Below are positions 8,758-17,665 of a stretch of 64,000 nt of DNA, one piece after another. The notes below the pieces were generated by a model. It saw only the letters and a list, made by a program, of their open reading frames with translations, made no database searches and was not told where the DNA came from. The stretch comes from an uncultured Alphaproteobacteria bacterium (GTDB lineage: Bacteria > Pseudomonadota > Alphaproteobacteria > Methylaequorales > Methylaequoraceae): contig CACCPY010000003.1 of assembly GCA_902547955.1 (NCBI GenBank), positions 78,274 to 142,273 on the forward strand, given 5' to 3'. Made by a program: the position numbers and the translations under genes. Numbering within the stretch: position 1 is the first letter of the stretch; each line of letters opens with the position of its first letter.

Positions 8758-10061
8758 TGTTTGAATCACTGAAAAGGTTTTGTGGGTCAAGATTTATAAC
8801 ATGTAAATCATATTATCCAAAATCAACCAACGATATTTTAAAACTTAAAAAAGGGAAATATATTCCTCGAGGAGAGGGGAATTCATATGTTGAAGCAAGT
8901 TTTTCATCGGAATCCACGTCCTTAAATATGAAAAATTTTAATAAAATTTTAAGTTTTAATAAAAGCAAATTAAGTGTTGAAGTTCAATCAGGTGTAAATT
9001 TGGGAGATTTGTATAATTTTTTGCTGAAAGAAGGATATTATATTTCAATTCAACCTGGTTATCCTTACATATCTATTGGAGGTTGTATAGCAGCAAATGT
9101 CCATGGAAAAAACCCGCATAAAGACGGACTATTTCAGAATATTGTTTCAGAAATAAAATTATTTGATCTGAAAAAGAAAAAAATAATCACTTTAAGTAGA
9201 AAAAAAAATTCTAAATTATTTTACTTAACCATTGGTGGAATTGGATTAACTGGAATTATTATTTCAGCAAAATTATTAGTAAAAAAATTGAAGAGCTACT
9301 CTATTGAAAAGAAAGCTTTGGTTGTAAATAATTTTCATCATGGAATTAAACTTATTAATTCTGAAAAAAAAAAAAATGATATGTTTTATGTTTGGATTGA
9401 TTTATCTGGTAATAATTTAAATAAATCAAGAGGTCTTTTGTTTACAGGAAATTTTATAAATGACAAAAAAGAAAAAAAAGATTTATTAATTTCAAAAAAA
9501 AGACTCATTAATTATAAATTGAACTTTTATAATTTTTTGTCTTTAAAATTTATAAATAAAATTTTTTACATAAAAGAGAAATCTAATAAGATTATTAATC
9601 TCAGCTCTTTTTTATTTCCAGCAATTCAAAATAAAATATATTTTAGTTTATTTGGCTCAAATGGTCTTATTGAGCAACAATTTATTATTCCCTTCAAATA
9701 TATCAAATATTTTTCAAATAAACTTCAGATTTTACTCAAAATTGAAAAGCCTTTAATTGTTCTAGCAACAATTAAAATCTTCAAAGGAAATCAGAAGTAC
9801 TTAAGTTTTTCTAAAGATGGTTATTGTATTACTTTTGATTATTGTAACAATCAAAAATCAAAGGAATTTATTGGTAAACTTTATTCACTTATTTCAGAAT
9901 GCAAAGGTATTTCAAATATTATAAAAGATGATTGTATTGATGAAGAAATAGTTAGTAAGCAGTATAAAGAAAAGTTTAAAAATTTTAAGAAACTGATATT
10001 TAAACATAATCATCAAACCTCATTAAATTCAAATTTGTCAAACAAAATAGGAATTACATGA
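8757..10061 (+). CDS. DprE1-like FAD-dependent oxidoreductase (decaprenylphosphoryl-ribose oxidase family)
   Basis: The 434-residue protein carries a VAO/PCMH-type FAD-binding domain. YIPRGEGNSY near residue 40 is the nucleotide-loop motif, and GGCIAANVHGKNPH near residue 110 closely matches the HGKN flavin-site motif of mycobacterial DprE1. With the SDR gene downstream (ATGA overlap) it recreates the DprE1-DprE2 pair that epimerises polyprenyl-phosphoryl ribose to arabinose through a 2-keto intermediate. I infer a similar C2 epimerisation of a lipid-linked pentose here. The ubiA-like phosphoribosyl transferase needed to make the substrate was not seen in the window. Another VAO-type sugar oxidase is the main alternative. 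Confidence 0.78.
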   Translation: MFESLKRFCGSRFITCKSYYPKSTNDILKLKKGKYIPRGEGNSYVEASFSSESTSLNMKNFNKILSFNKSKLSVEVQSGVNLGDLYNFLLKEGYYISIQPGYPYISIGGCIAANVHGKNPHKDGLFQNIVSEIKLFDLKKKKIITLSRKKNSKLFYLTIGGIGLTGIIISAKLLVKKLKSYSIEKKALVVNNFHHGIKLINSEKKKNDMFYVWIDLSGNNLNKSRGLLFTGNFINDKKEKKDLLISKKRLINYKLNFYNFLSLKFINKIFYIKEKSNKIINLSSFLFPAIQNKIYFSLFGSNGLIEQQFIIPFKYIKYFSNKLQILLKIEKPLIVLATIKIFKGNQKYLSFSKDGYCITFDYCNNQKSKEFIGKLYSLISECKGISNIIKDDCIDEEIVSKQYKEKFKNFKKLIFKHNHQTSLNSNLSNKIGIT

Positions 10062-10786
10062 CAACTTCTTTAATAATAGGCGCATCCAAAGGACTAGGAA
10101 GGTCATTGTCTTTGGCGTTATCAAGAATAAATAATAAAATAATTCTATGCTCAAGAAATATTTCTGAACTTAAAAAGCTTAAAGCTATAATTGAAAAAAA
10201 ATCAAATTGCAAAGTACTTATAGTAAAAATAGATCTAAATAACTTAAATTTAGAAAAATTTGTAAATCAAATTTTAAAAAAAACAAAACAAATTGATAAC
10301 TTCCTTCTTATCTCAGGAATATCAAGTATAAGTATTAGTGGACCAACAGAAGAAAAAAAAATTAAAGAGATAATCAACGTTAATTTTTATTCTTTTTTAA
10401 AAATTATAAATCTTTTTTTAAAACTAAAAATTAATTTTAAAAATATCGTAATGGCAAGTTCAGTTGCATGCAGTAGAGCAAGAGCTAACAATAGCTTATA
10501 TGCTTCTGCTAAATTAGCATTAGAATTTTACTTACAATCAATACAACATTATTTAGGAGACGAAAAAATTAAAATTCAAATCTATAGATTAGGATATATG
10601 GATACTGATATGACTAAAGGGCAAAAAACCTTGCTACCAAAGGTAAAAACCTCAAGTGTTGCAGAAAAAATAATTAAAAATCTAGATAAAAAATTTGGAA
10701 TAATTTATTTACCTTTTTGGTGGTATTTTATTAAATTATTATTCAGTAATTTACCCTGGATTATTTTTAAAAGGATGAAATTATAA
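10058..10786 (+). CDS. SDR-family NAD(P)-dependent reductase, DprE2-like
   Basis: This is a 242-residue classical short-chain dehydrogenase. The cofactor motif GASKGLG lies at residues 8-14, and the active site has Ser in MASSVACS and the catalytic YASAK. The C-terminal hydrophobic patch (YLPFWWYFIKLLF) suggests membrane association, as in the DprE2 branch. The start overlaps the stop of the DprE1-like oxidase by ATGA, so the two subunits or steps are coupled. In the arabinose pathway the oxidase makes a 2-keto sugar and the SDR reduces it. That role is inferred from pairing; the SDR fold itself is certain. Confidence 0.82.
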   Translation: MTTSLIIGASKGLGRSLSLALSRINNKIILCSRNISELKKLKAIIEKKSNCKVLIVKIDLNNLNLEKFVNQILKKTKQIDNFLLISGISSISISGPTEEKKIKEIINVNFYSFLKIINLFLKLKINFKNIVMASSVACSRARANNSLYASAKLALEFYLQSIQHYLGDEKIKIQIYRLGYMDTDMTKGQKTLLPKVKTSSVAEKIIKNLDKKFGIIYLPFWWYFIKLLFSNLPWIIFKRMKL

Positions 10787-10788
10787 AA

Positions 10789-12615
10789 ATGTGTGGAATT
10801 TTTGGAATTCAAGGTAATTGTTCAGAGAAAAAATTTTTAACAACTCTCGAACAAATTAATCATAGAGGACCTGATGATTCTGGATACCAGGAATTTAAGA
10901 ATGTAAATCTTAAGTTTGGTCATAAAAGACTTTCAATAGTTGATATAAAACACGGAAAACAACCAATGTATTCATCTGATAGAAATCTATGTGTAATTTA
11001 TAATGGTGAAATTTACAATCATTTAGAGTTAAGAAAAGAATTGATTAAAAAAAAATACAAATTCAATACAAGTCACTCAGATACAGAAATCTTATTATAT
11101 GGTTATAAAGAGTGGGGGAAAAACTTGACAAAAAAACTTAATGGAATGTTTGCCTTTGCTATTTATGATAAAAAAAATCAGCAAATTTTTATAGCAAGAG
11201 ACAGATTTGGTGAAAAACCTCTTTATTGGTGTTATTATAAAGAAAAGTTTGTTTTTGGATCAGAATTAACTTTATTTAAAAGTATTTTTAACCCAGATAT
11301 TGACAGAAAATCACTTCAAAAATTTTTTGTTTATAATTTTATCCCCAGTCCAAGAACTTTTTACGCGAATATCAACAAACTCCCTGGTGGCAATCAAATT
11401 ACATTTGATATAAGAAGTAGAAAAATTCTTCAAGAAAAGTATTGGGAATTTAGAATAAAAAAAATAAAAAAATTTGTTAATTTTAATGAGGCTTGTGAAG
11501 AACTGAGATTTCTTTTAAAAAAATCTATTAAAGCCCGTTTAATGTCAGATGTTCCTATTGGAGTATTTTTGAGTGGGGGAATTGATTCTAGTATTGTTTC
11601 TATAATGACAAATCAACTAATTAAAGAAAAAATTAAAACTTTTAATATTGGTTTCAATGAAGATTCATATGACGAATCAAAATATGCAAAGGAGGTATCT
11701 CAAATCATTAAATCTAATCATTTCTGTAATATTTTGTCTGAAAAAAAAATTATTGATACCTCTCCTAAAATTTTAAAATTTCTTGATGAACCAAATGGTG
11801 ATCCATCCTTTATTCCGACTTTTTATGTATCAAAACTAGCTAGCAAAGAAGTCAAAGTAATACTTACAGGTGATGGTGGAGATGAATTATTTGCAGGTTA
11901 TGATACTTTTTCAGCATTAAGTATAGCAAAAATATGTGAAAGATTACTGCCACCTGCAGTCATTAATAATCTCACTAAATTGATAGATCTTTTTCCGAAA
12001 TCTAATAAAAATATGAGTTTGGAATTTAAAATGATGAGGGGCCTAAGAGGAATTGGACATGGGGCAAGGTTGTGGAATCAGTTATGGTTATCGTCAATTG
12101 AAATCAATGACTTAATTGAATTATTTAATGAAAAAATAGAATACGAAGAAATTTTTGATGAATCAATAGCGCATTGGAACCAATCTGAATCCAAAAATTT
12201 AGTTGATAGAACATCAGAGTTTTTTGTAAAATTTTATCTTCAAGAAGGAGTATTACCAAAAGTAGATAGAGCATCAATGCTCAATAGTATCGAGACAAGA
12301 GCTGTTTTTTTAGATAATGATATTGCAAGTTTTGCTGAAAATATTCCTCATCATTATAAATTAAAGAATAATAACAAAAAATATATATTAAAAAAGGCTA
12401 ACCAAGATATTTTACCTAAAAATATTTTGTATAGAAAAAAAAAAGGATTTGGAATTCCATTACGGAATATATCTAAAAATTTAAAAATTAATAAAAATAA
12501 TAAATTTTTATCAACTGATTTTATTAGTAAAAAGTATATATCAAACCAAAAAAACAAAGATCATAGAAACTTTTTATGGAATGTTTTGGTGGCTCAAAGT
12601 ATAAGTATTCAATAA
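10789..12615 (+). CDS. asnB: Glutamine-hydrolysing asparagine synthetase family protein (AsnB-type amidotransferase)
   Basis: The protein begins MCGIFGIQGN, so Cys2 is the N-terminal glutaminase nucleophile. It continues with the class II GATase motifs RHRGPDDSG-like (HRGPDDSG) and YNGEIYNH. The C-terminal synthetase domain has the PP-loop SGGIDSS and the downstream GDGGDELFAGY motif. At 608 residues it is full length for AsnB. In surface-glycan clusters AsnB paralogues often amidate a sugar acid or other carboxyl group of the glycan rather than make asparagine. It sits two bases after the SDR gene in the same operon, which supports the glycan reading, but a housekeeping asparagine synthetase role remains possible. 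Confidence 0.88.
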   Translation: MCGIFGIQGNCSEKKFLTTLEQINHRGPDDSGYQEFKNVNLKFGHKRLSIVDIKHGKQPMYSSDRNLCVIYNGEIYNHLELRKELIKKKYKFNTSHSDTEILLYGYKEWGKNLTKKLNGMFAFAIYDKKNQQIFIARDRFGEKPLYWCYYKEKFVFGSELTLFKSIFNPDIDRKSLQKFFVYNFIPSPRTFYANINKLPGGNQITFDIRSRKILQEKYWEFRIKKIKKFVNFNEACEELRFLLKKSIKARLMSDVPIGVFLSGGIDSSIVSIMTNQLIKEKIKTFNIGFNEDSYDESKYAKEVSQIIKSNHFCNILSEKKIIDTSPKILKFLDEPNGDPSFIPTFYVSKLASKEVKVILTGDGGDELFAGYDTFSALSIAKICERLLPPAVINNLTKLIDLFPKSNKNMSLEFKMMRGLRGIGHGARLWNQLWLSSIEINDLIELFNEKIEYEEIFDESIAHWNQSESKNLVDRTSEFFVKFYLQEGVLPKVDRASMLNSIETRAVFLDNDIASFAENIPHHYKLKNNNKKYILKKANQDILPKNILYRKKKGFGIPLRNISKNLKINKNNKFLSTDFISKKYISNQKNKDHRNFLWNVLVAQSISIQ

Positions 12616-12771
12616 TTATTTTTAATTTTATCAATAATATCAGATAACTACAATAATAATCATAGTTTAAGTTCGGATAATATATATTATGTTAAATTTA
12701 TATTTATATTGTCTTTTAGTATCTTTAAAGTACAATTAGTTTTAATTCTAGGCAGTGAACTTATCACAAAT

Positions 12772-13656
12772 ATGAAAATCCTTAAAATAACATTATCGCT
12801 TCTGATAATTTTCTTTACTTCTTTGATAATAACTAACCTAGTCAAAGAGTTGAATTTTAATTTATATGACTATATCAATAATAAATATCATTTTTTATTT
12901 CTAACCTTACTATTACAAATCTTTGGAGTTTTTTTTTCATCTAAACGATGGAGAGAAACTGTTTTATATTATAAAGAATCAAAAAATATTTTATTTTCTT
13001 TCGACATATATTTTTTTTTAAATTCTAGAGCTAATTTAATTAATAATTTTTTACCATCAATATTATTTGGGGATTTATCTAAACTTTTTTCACCAAACAA
13101 ATCAAATAAAAATAAAAAAACTGAATTAAAATTTATATTCGCAGATAGAATTTTTGGAGTATTTACTTTATTCAATCTAGGTCTGATCTCCTCAACTTAT
13201 CTTAAATTCATAAACCTACAGACTTTTTTTTTTATAATTATTACTCAATTTTTATTTTTTTATTTTTTAAGAAAAATTGATTTAAAATTTGTTAATATTC
13301 AAAGTATTCTAGTTTTTATTAAAAACCCTCCCCACTTGAAGGTTTTTGTATATAGTTTTCTATCGCAATTTTTTTTTTCTTTATCTCTTTTAACTCAAAT
13401 GTATGCTTTCAAAGTACAATTTATTAATTTTAGAGATTTTTTTATTTCTATTTTTTTAAATAGTACTGGAATTATTCCATTTTCTATTAATGGTTGGGGT
13501 GTAAGAGAATGGGCGGCAGCAAAAATTTCTCTAAATTTAATAGAAAATGAAAACTTGATTATTTCTTCAGTTATTTTTGGAATTTGTTTTTCTATTTCAA
13601 GTCTATTAATTTTTACATACACATCTTTTTTTTATAGAAAGAATACTAAAAATTAA
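12772..13656 (+). CDS. Lysylphosphatidylglycerol synthase TM-region (UPF0104)-like membrane protein
   Basis: The protein has 294 residues from the ATG at 12772; an in-frame TTG at 12709 is less likely. It has about seven hydrophobic helices. SSKRWRETV after helix 2, INNFLPSILFGDL and GIIPFSINGWGVREWA match the TM domain of the MprF/AglD/UPF0104 family, where such proteins move or modify lipid-linked substrates. In glycan clusters members are proposed to flip or transfer polyprenyl-phosphate sugars. It lies 156 bases after asnB on the same strand and overlaps the convergent gmhA gene by 11 bases at its 3' end. A flippase role for the DprE product is inference. Confidence 0.72.
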   Translation: MKILKITLSLLIIFFTSLIITNLVKELNFNLYDYINNKYHFLFLTLLLQIFGVFFSSKRWRETVLYYKESKNILFSFDIYFFLNSRANLINNFLPSILFGDLSKLFSPNKSNKNKKTELKFIFADRIFGVFTLFNLGLISSTYLKFINLQTFFFIIITQFLFFYFLRKIDLKFVNIQSILVFIKNPPHLKVFVYSFLSQFFFSLSLLTQMYAFKVQFINFRDFFISIFLNSTGIIPFSINGWGVREWAAAKISLNLIENENLIISSVIFGICFSISSLLIFTYTSFFYRKNTKN

Positions 13657-14269
13657 TATCTAAAAAGTTTTTATTTTGTAGATTTTGCATCCTAATACTT
13701 TGTGCAAGAATATGCATAATAGATTGATGTAAATCTTCTACAATACCATAATTATTGCAGGGTACATTTATACTTATGTCGCTTAATTTATCGGCCATCC
13801 CACCACTAAATCCATTTAAACTTACTGTCTTTATTCTGTTTTTTTTTGCCCATTTAATAACATTAACGATGTTTTTAGAATTTCCTGATGATGAAATTGT
13901 TATTAAGCAGTCTTCTTGTTTTGCCAATCTCGATAGCTGAAATGAAAATATCTCATCGTATTTAATATCATTTGCTATGGCAGTTATAACTTCTACATTA
14001 GTAGATAATGAAATTATTTTTGGTAGTAAGTTTGTATCTGTACTTGTACTCTTCAAATGATCGCAAATGAAATGGTTAGAAATAGATGCTGAACCACCGT
14101 TTCCACAAACAAAGATTTTTTTCCCAGACAAATAACAACTTGATAATAGTCTAGATATTTTATCGATTTTATTAAAATTAATCTTTCTTGATACTTTTGA
14201 CAATGTGTTTAAATAGTCTTCAGCAAAAGAGCTTGAATTTTCAGTTTTTTTACTTGGGAATTTAAACAT
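13646..14269 (-). CDS. gmhA: Phosphoheptose isomerase (SIS domain)
   Basis: The 207-residue protein has a single SIS domain. FVCGNGGSASISNHFICD near residue 53 and the later TISSSGNSKN are the phosphosugar-binding loops of GmhA, and a C-terminal EDLHQSIMH helix supplies the Glu/His active-site pair seen in this family. GmhA converts sedoheptulose 7-phosphate to D-glycero-D-manno-heptose 7-phosphate, the first step to activated heptose. The HldE-like fusion at 21796 supplies the next enzymes, so a heptose branch is well supported within this cluster. The start overlaps the stop of the upstream radical SAM gene (TAATG), indicating one operon. Confidence 0.88.
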   Translation of the reverse strand: MFKFPSKKTENSSSFAEDYLNTLSKVSRKINFNKIDKISRLLSSCYLSGKKIFVCGNGGSASISNHFICDHLKSTSTDTNLLPKIISLSTNVEVITAIANDIKYDEIFSFQLSRLAKQEDCLITISSSGNSKNIVNVIKWAKKNRIKTVSLNGFSGGMADKLSDISINVPCNNYGIVEDLHQSIMHILAQSIRMQNLQNKNFLDINF

Positions 14270-15390
14270 TATATAAAATTAAGGTGTGGAATTTTTTTAT
14301 TAGTTATTTGATCTAAACGTTTCACTCCTTTCACGTGGTTGTCCAAAGCTTCATTTACTTTGTGTTGAAGGCACAAAGTGCCGCACATTGTTTTTGCATC
14401 AAACTGACCTGAAGCAAGATGATTCATTACTTCCCAATATTCCTCAGACTTCCAAATATCTCTAAAACGTTTTTCGCATATATTTCCTATATGATATCTT
14501 TTATACTTTTCATTAAATAGCATACCACATGGTGCAACCAGGCCCGATCCAGAAATTTGAATCATAAATGGAGCCCCGTAACACCTACTATAGGTTCTAT
14601 TTTCTCCAGATTTAATTTTAGACCATTTAACTTTTACCTTATAATTATCATCTGAGTAAGACTCAGCCTTTTCTAGAATATTATAAATATCTTTATAACC
14701 TGAATAATCAACACCTAGATCTCCATCTTCATTGTCACTACAATGTTTAATAATTAAGTAATCTGGTTGAAGTTCTTTACCAAGCTTTGCCAGTGGTATA
14801 ACTTGATCCGCATATTCTGGCATTAGAACCATTTGCAAACCAATAGTAACTGATAAGTTGTTTCTCTTCTTAATTTCAACCATATCTTTTATATTTTGTA
14901 CTACTCTATCAAAATATGACTCTTTGACACCCATAATTTCAGCGTATCTTTTTTTTTCACCAGCTGATATGTTGATCCTTATATAAGTTAGATGCGGTAA
15001 AACTTCCTCTAACTTAGATTTTGTTAAAACGAAACCGTTGGTCCCAACAGCCATTGATATACCCAAGTTGTTGCCAACTTTAACGCCATCAATAAAGGCA
15101 GGAGAGATAGTACTTTCCCCGTCTGAAACAAAGCTTACCGCCTTGACGCCTATTTCTGCTGAATCTTCTAAAAAGTTAGTTATTATTTCTTTGTTTATTA
15201 CTGATCTATCATTTTCCTGCAACATTGCGTAACAAAAATGACATCCGTAATTACAGGCACGAGTCAGAGCCATATCAATTGTTACTGGAGCAATTCTTTC
15301 TCCCCTCTCCCACTTAGCCACTCTATCCATATGCCACTGAATTTTAGTACCATCTAAAATTAACTCTTCATTTTTATTTTTTTTTGTCAT
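14269..15390 (-). CDS. Radical SAM protein with SPASM-like C-terminal domain
   Basis: CNYGCHFCYAMLQ near residue 47 gives the CxxxCxxC motif for the SAM-binding 4Fe-4S cluster. The C-terminal third has further cysteines (CYGAPFMIQISGSG, LVAPCGMLF, NICEKRF, then MCGTLCLQH), consistent with SPASM auxiliary clusters. Enzymes of this class modify peptides or sugars by radical chemistry. The length of 373 residues is typical. It is in the minus-strand glycan operon directly upstream of gmhA. The substrate is unknown; sugar dehydrogenation or epimerisation and RiPP-like peptide modification are both possible, with no precursor peptide gene recognised nearby. Confidence 0.84.
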   Translation of the reverse strand: MTKKNKNEELILDGTKIQWHMDRVAKWERGERIAPVTIDMALTRACNYGCHFCYAMLQENDRSVINKEIITNFLEDSAEIGVKAVSFVSDGESTISPAFIDGVKVGNNLGISMAVGTNGFVLTKSKLEEVLPHLTYIRINISAGEKKRYAEIMGVKESYFDRVVQNIKDMVEIKKRNNLSVTIGLQMVLMPEYADQVIPLAKLGKELQPDYLIIKHCSDNEDGDLGVDYSGYKDIYNILEKAESYSDDNYKVKVKWSKIKSGENRTYSRCYGAPFMIQISGSGLVAPCGMLFNEKYKRYHIGNICEKRFRDIWKSEEYWEVMNHLASGQFDAKTMCGTLCLQHKVNEALDNHVKGVKRLDQITNKKIPHLNFI

Positions 15391-15441
15391 GGCCTAGTCG
15401 ATTATACCAACAAAATACATTAAATTCATTTTTAATTTTAA

Positions 15442-16551
15442 TTATAACCTTCTTATTTTATTTAAATCTTTTTTTTCTTCATGCAATACTTGTAACGACT
15501 CATCAATTTCTTTCTTAATAAATCTCTCAAATCTTCTTAATAATTCTGGTTTTTTTTTTGAGTTAATATCCTCAGATGTTGACACAATTATTCTTATTGG
15601 CATTTTGTTAATATCATTCTCTATGTTATTAAAAATAATTGAATTGGGTATTTCTTTTTTATTTTTTAAAAATTTTTTTAAGACACTTTTGCAGAGTTTT
15701 TGTTTTTCTTTATGGGATTTTTCCTCCCACAGCTTCTGCATAACTGGATTAACACTAATTTCTGAGAATCTTTGAAATATTTTCTGACATATTTTGTTAA
15801 CAAAAAAAACTTCATTTCCAAAGTTAAAAGGCAACATAATACCATTTACAGGATTCTTACAATTTTTTTTCACTGCCATTATAAATTCACTAATACCATT
15901 ATGTCCTAAATGAGATAATTTTTTTTTGTAAAAAAATTTATTAAAAAAAAATAGACACCCTAATAAATACTTATCATTTAAGCCAGATCTAATTCTTATA
16001 AATTCTTCTTTATCATTAAAATCCACGAAGATAATTTCTTTGTCTACTGATATTGAAAAATATTTCAATTTCTTTTTTAAAGGCAAATTTAAACTAGATT
16101 CCTTGAAATTTTTGTAATAATAGTCCAAAAAGAATTTTCTCACTGAGTTTTTTGATTTTTGAGTTTCTAAACTTCCGTATGAATAATCGATTTTAATTTG
16201 CTTTTTATCTAAAACTCTGTCATTGATTTTTTTTTCAATTTGAATTGAATTTAAATTCTTAACGTAAATTAAGTAGAAATCTTCTTTTTTTTCAATATTA
16301 ATATTTGGAAATTTTTTTTTAAAATTTAAAAATGATTCTTGACTAATAAATTTTTTTCTCACATTTAAAGTAAAACTATTTACATTTGACGCCTTGATTG
16401 ACTCTGATAAACTTTCAAAACTTCTTAGAAAATCTTCATCTGGAACCCATAGACTCAAATAATTAACTTCAGAGCCATGCTTTCTCAATTTATTAATTAA
16501 ATCAGAATTAAACTTCTTAACAATATCTTCGTAAGATAAAACTAAACTCAT
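15442..16551 (-). CDS. Unrecognised protein in the glycan operon
   Basis: The 369-residue Lys-rich protein has no signal peptide or clear membrane helix and no motif that I recognise. Visible features are alternating charged helical segments and a LSHLGHNGISEFIMAV segment. The last 40 residues are strongly charged and likely helical (RRFERFIKKEIDES). It lies between the radical SAM gene (51-base gap) and a DegT aminotransferase (7-base gap), all on the minus strand, so it is very likely expressed with them. A glycan-pathway role is inferred from position only. The reading frame is convincing because it is long in very A+T-rich DNA and spaced like an operon member. Confidence 0.7.
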   Translation of the reverse strand: MSLVLSYEDIVKKFNSDLINKLRKHGSEVNYLSLWVPDEDFLRSFESLSESIKASNVNSFTLNVRKKFISQESFLNFKKKFPNINIEKKEDFYLIYVKNLNSIQIEKKINDRVLDKKQIKIDYSYGSLETQKSKNSVRKFFLDYYYKNFKESSLNLPLKKKLKYFSISVDKEIIFVDFNDKEEFIRIRSGLNDKYLLGCLFFFNKFFYKKKLSHLGHNGISEFIMAVKKNCKNPVNGIMLPFNFGNEVFFVNKICQKIFQRFSEISVNPVMQKLWEEKSHKEKQKLCKSVLKKFLKNKKEIPNSIIFNNIENDINKMPIRIIVSTSEDINSKKKPELLRRFERFIKKEIDESLQVLHEEKKDLNKIRRL

Positions 16552-16558
16552 AACTAAA

Positions 16559-17665
16559 TTAATTATTTAAAAAAAATTTTATGCAGCTACACACTTTTTT
16601 AATATCCTTTTCATTTAAATATTGGTTAATTGGTAAACTTAAAATTTCATGAGATTGTTTTTCAGTTTTAATTAGTTTTGGAGATTTATAATTAAAAATC
16701 TTTTGTTTATGAATCGGTATTGGATAGTGTATGTTTGATTCAATTTTATTCTTAAATAAAAATTTCTTCAATGCATCTCGTTTCTTTACCTGAATGACAA
16801 ATAAATGATATGTATCTCTGCAATGTAATCTGTCTTCAGGGTGATAAAGATTTAGGTTTTTAAGATTTTTTTTATATATTGAAGCATTCCTTAATCTCTT
16901 ATTTATAATATTTTCTAGTTTTTTTAATCTAAAGTTTAAAATCACAGCTTGGATTGAATCTAACCTAGAAACAGTTCCAAAAAACTTCACTTTTTCTCTT
17001 GTTATATGACCATGGTTTCTTTTTAACTTTAGAAAATTATATAATTTTTTATTATTAGTGATTATAAAACCACCGTCACCACAAGCATTTAAATTTTTAA
17101 GTGGATGTGTTGAAAAAGCTCCAATATCTCCAAAAGAACCACTTTTTTTTTTATCATAAATAGAGCCAATAGATTGTGCACAGTCCTCGATAACTTTTAT
17201 ATTTTTTTTCTTTGCTATTCTCATAATTTTATTCATTTCACACATTCGTCCAGTTAAATGAACAGGCATTATAGCTTTTGTTCTGGAATTTATTTTTGAT
17301 TTCATATCTTCTGCATTCATTGTCTGGTCGTCATACACATCACAAAAAACTGGTTTAGCACCTACGGCATGAATTGCTGCAGCAGATCCAATATAGCTAT
17401 TCGCCTGAGTTATTACTTCATCTCCAGCTTTAATTCCTAAAGACATAAGTGATAGAATTAATGCATCTGTTCCTGAGTTAACACTAATACAAAATTTTAC
17501 TTCGTGATACTTACAAATCTGACTTTCAAATTTGGATACCTCGTCTGATAGCACGTACATGCCAGAAGATAAAACTTTTTCAATTCTTGGTAATAATAAT
17601 TTTTTTTCTTCTCGAAATTGCTTCGATAAATTTACATATGGAACCCAAGGGTCATTTTTTTTCAT
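16559..17665 (-). CDS. DegT/DnrJ/EryC1/StrS aminotransferase (copy 1)
   Basis: This is a PLP-dependent sugar aminotransferase of 368 residues. SVNSGTDALILSL is the phosphate-binding segment, VIEDCAQSIGS contains the PLP-ring Asp, and STHPLKNLNACGDGG holds the Schiff-base Lys. The family transfers an amino group from Glu or Gln to a nucleotide-linked 3-, 4- or 5-keto sugar. Its start overlaps the stop of a second DegT gene by 14 bases. The two proteins are clearly similar (for example PLKNLNxxxDGG and IHYPIPxxxQ in both), so they probably arose by tandem duplication and act on different keto-sugars or as a heteromer. The exact sugar is unknown. Confidence 0.9.
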   Translation of the reverse strand: MKKNDPWVPYVNLSKQFREEKKLLLPRIEKVLSSGMYVLSDEVSKFESQICKYHEVKFCISVNSGTDALILSLMSLGIKAGDEVITQANSYIGSAAAIHAVGAKPVFCDVYDDQTMNAEDMKSKINSRTKAIMPVHLTGRMCEMNKIMRIAKKKNIKVIEDCAQSIGSIYDKKKSGSFGDIGAFSTHPLKNLNACGDGGFIITNNKKLYNFLKLKRNHGHITREKVKFFGTVSRLDSIQAVILNFRLKKLENIINKRLRNASIYKKNLKNLNLYHPEDRLHCRDTYHLFVIQVKKRDALKKFLFKNKIESNIHYPIPIHKQKIFNYKSPKLIKTEKQSHEILSLPINQYLNEKDIKKVCSCIKFFLNN

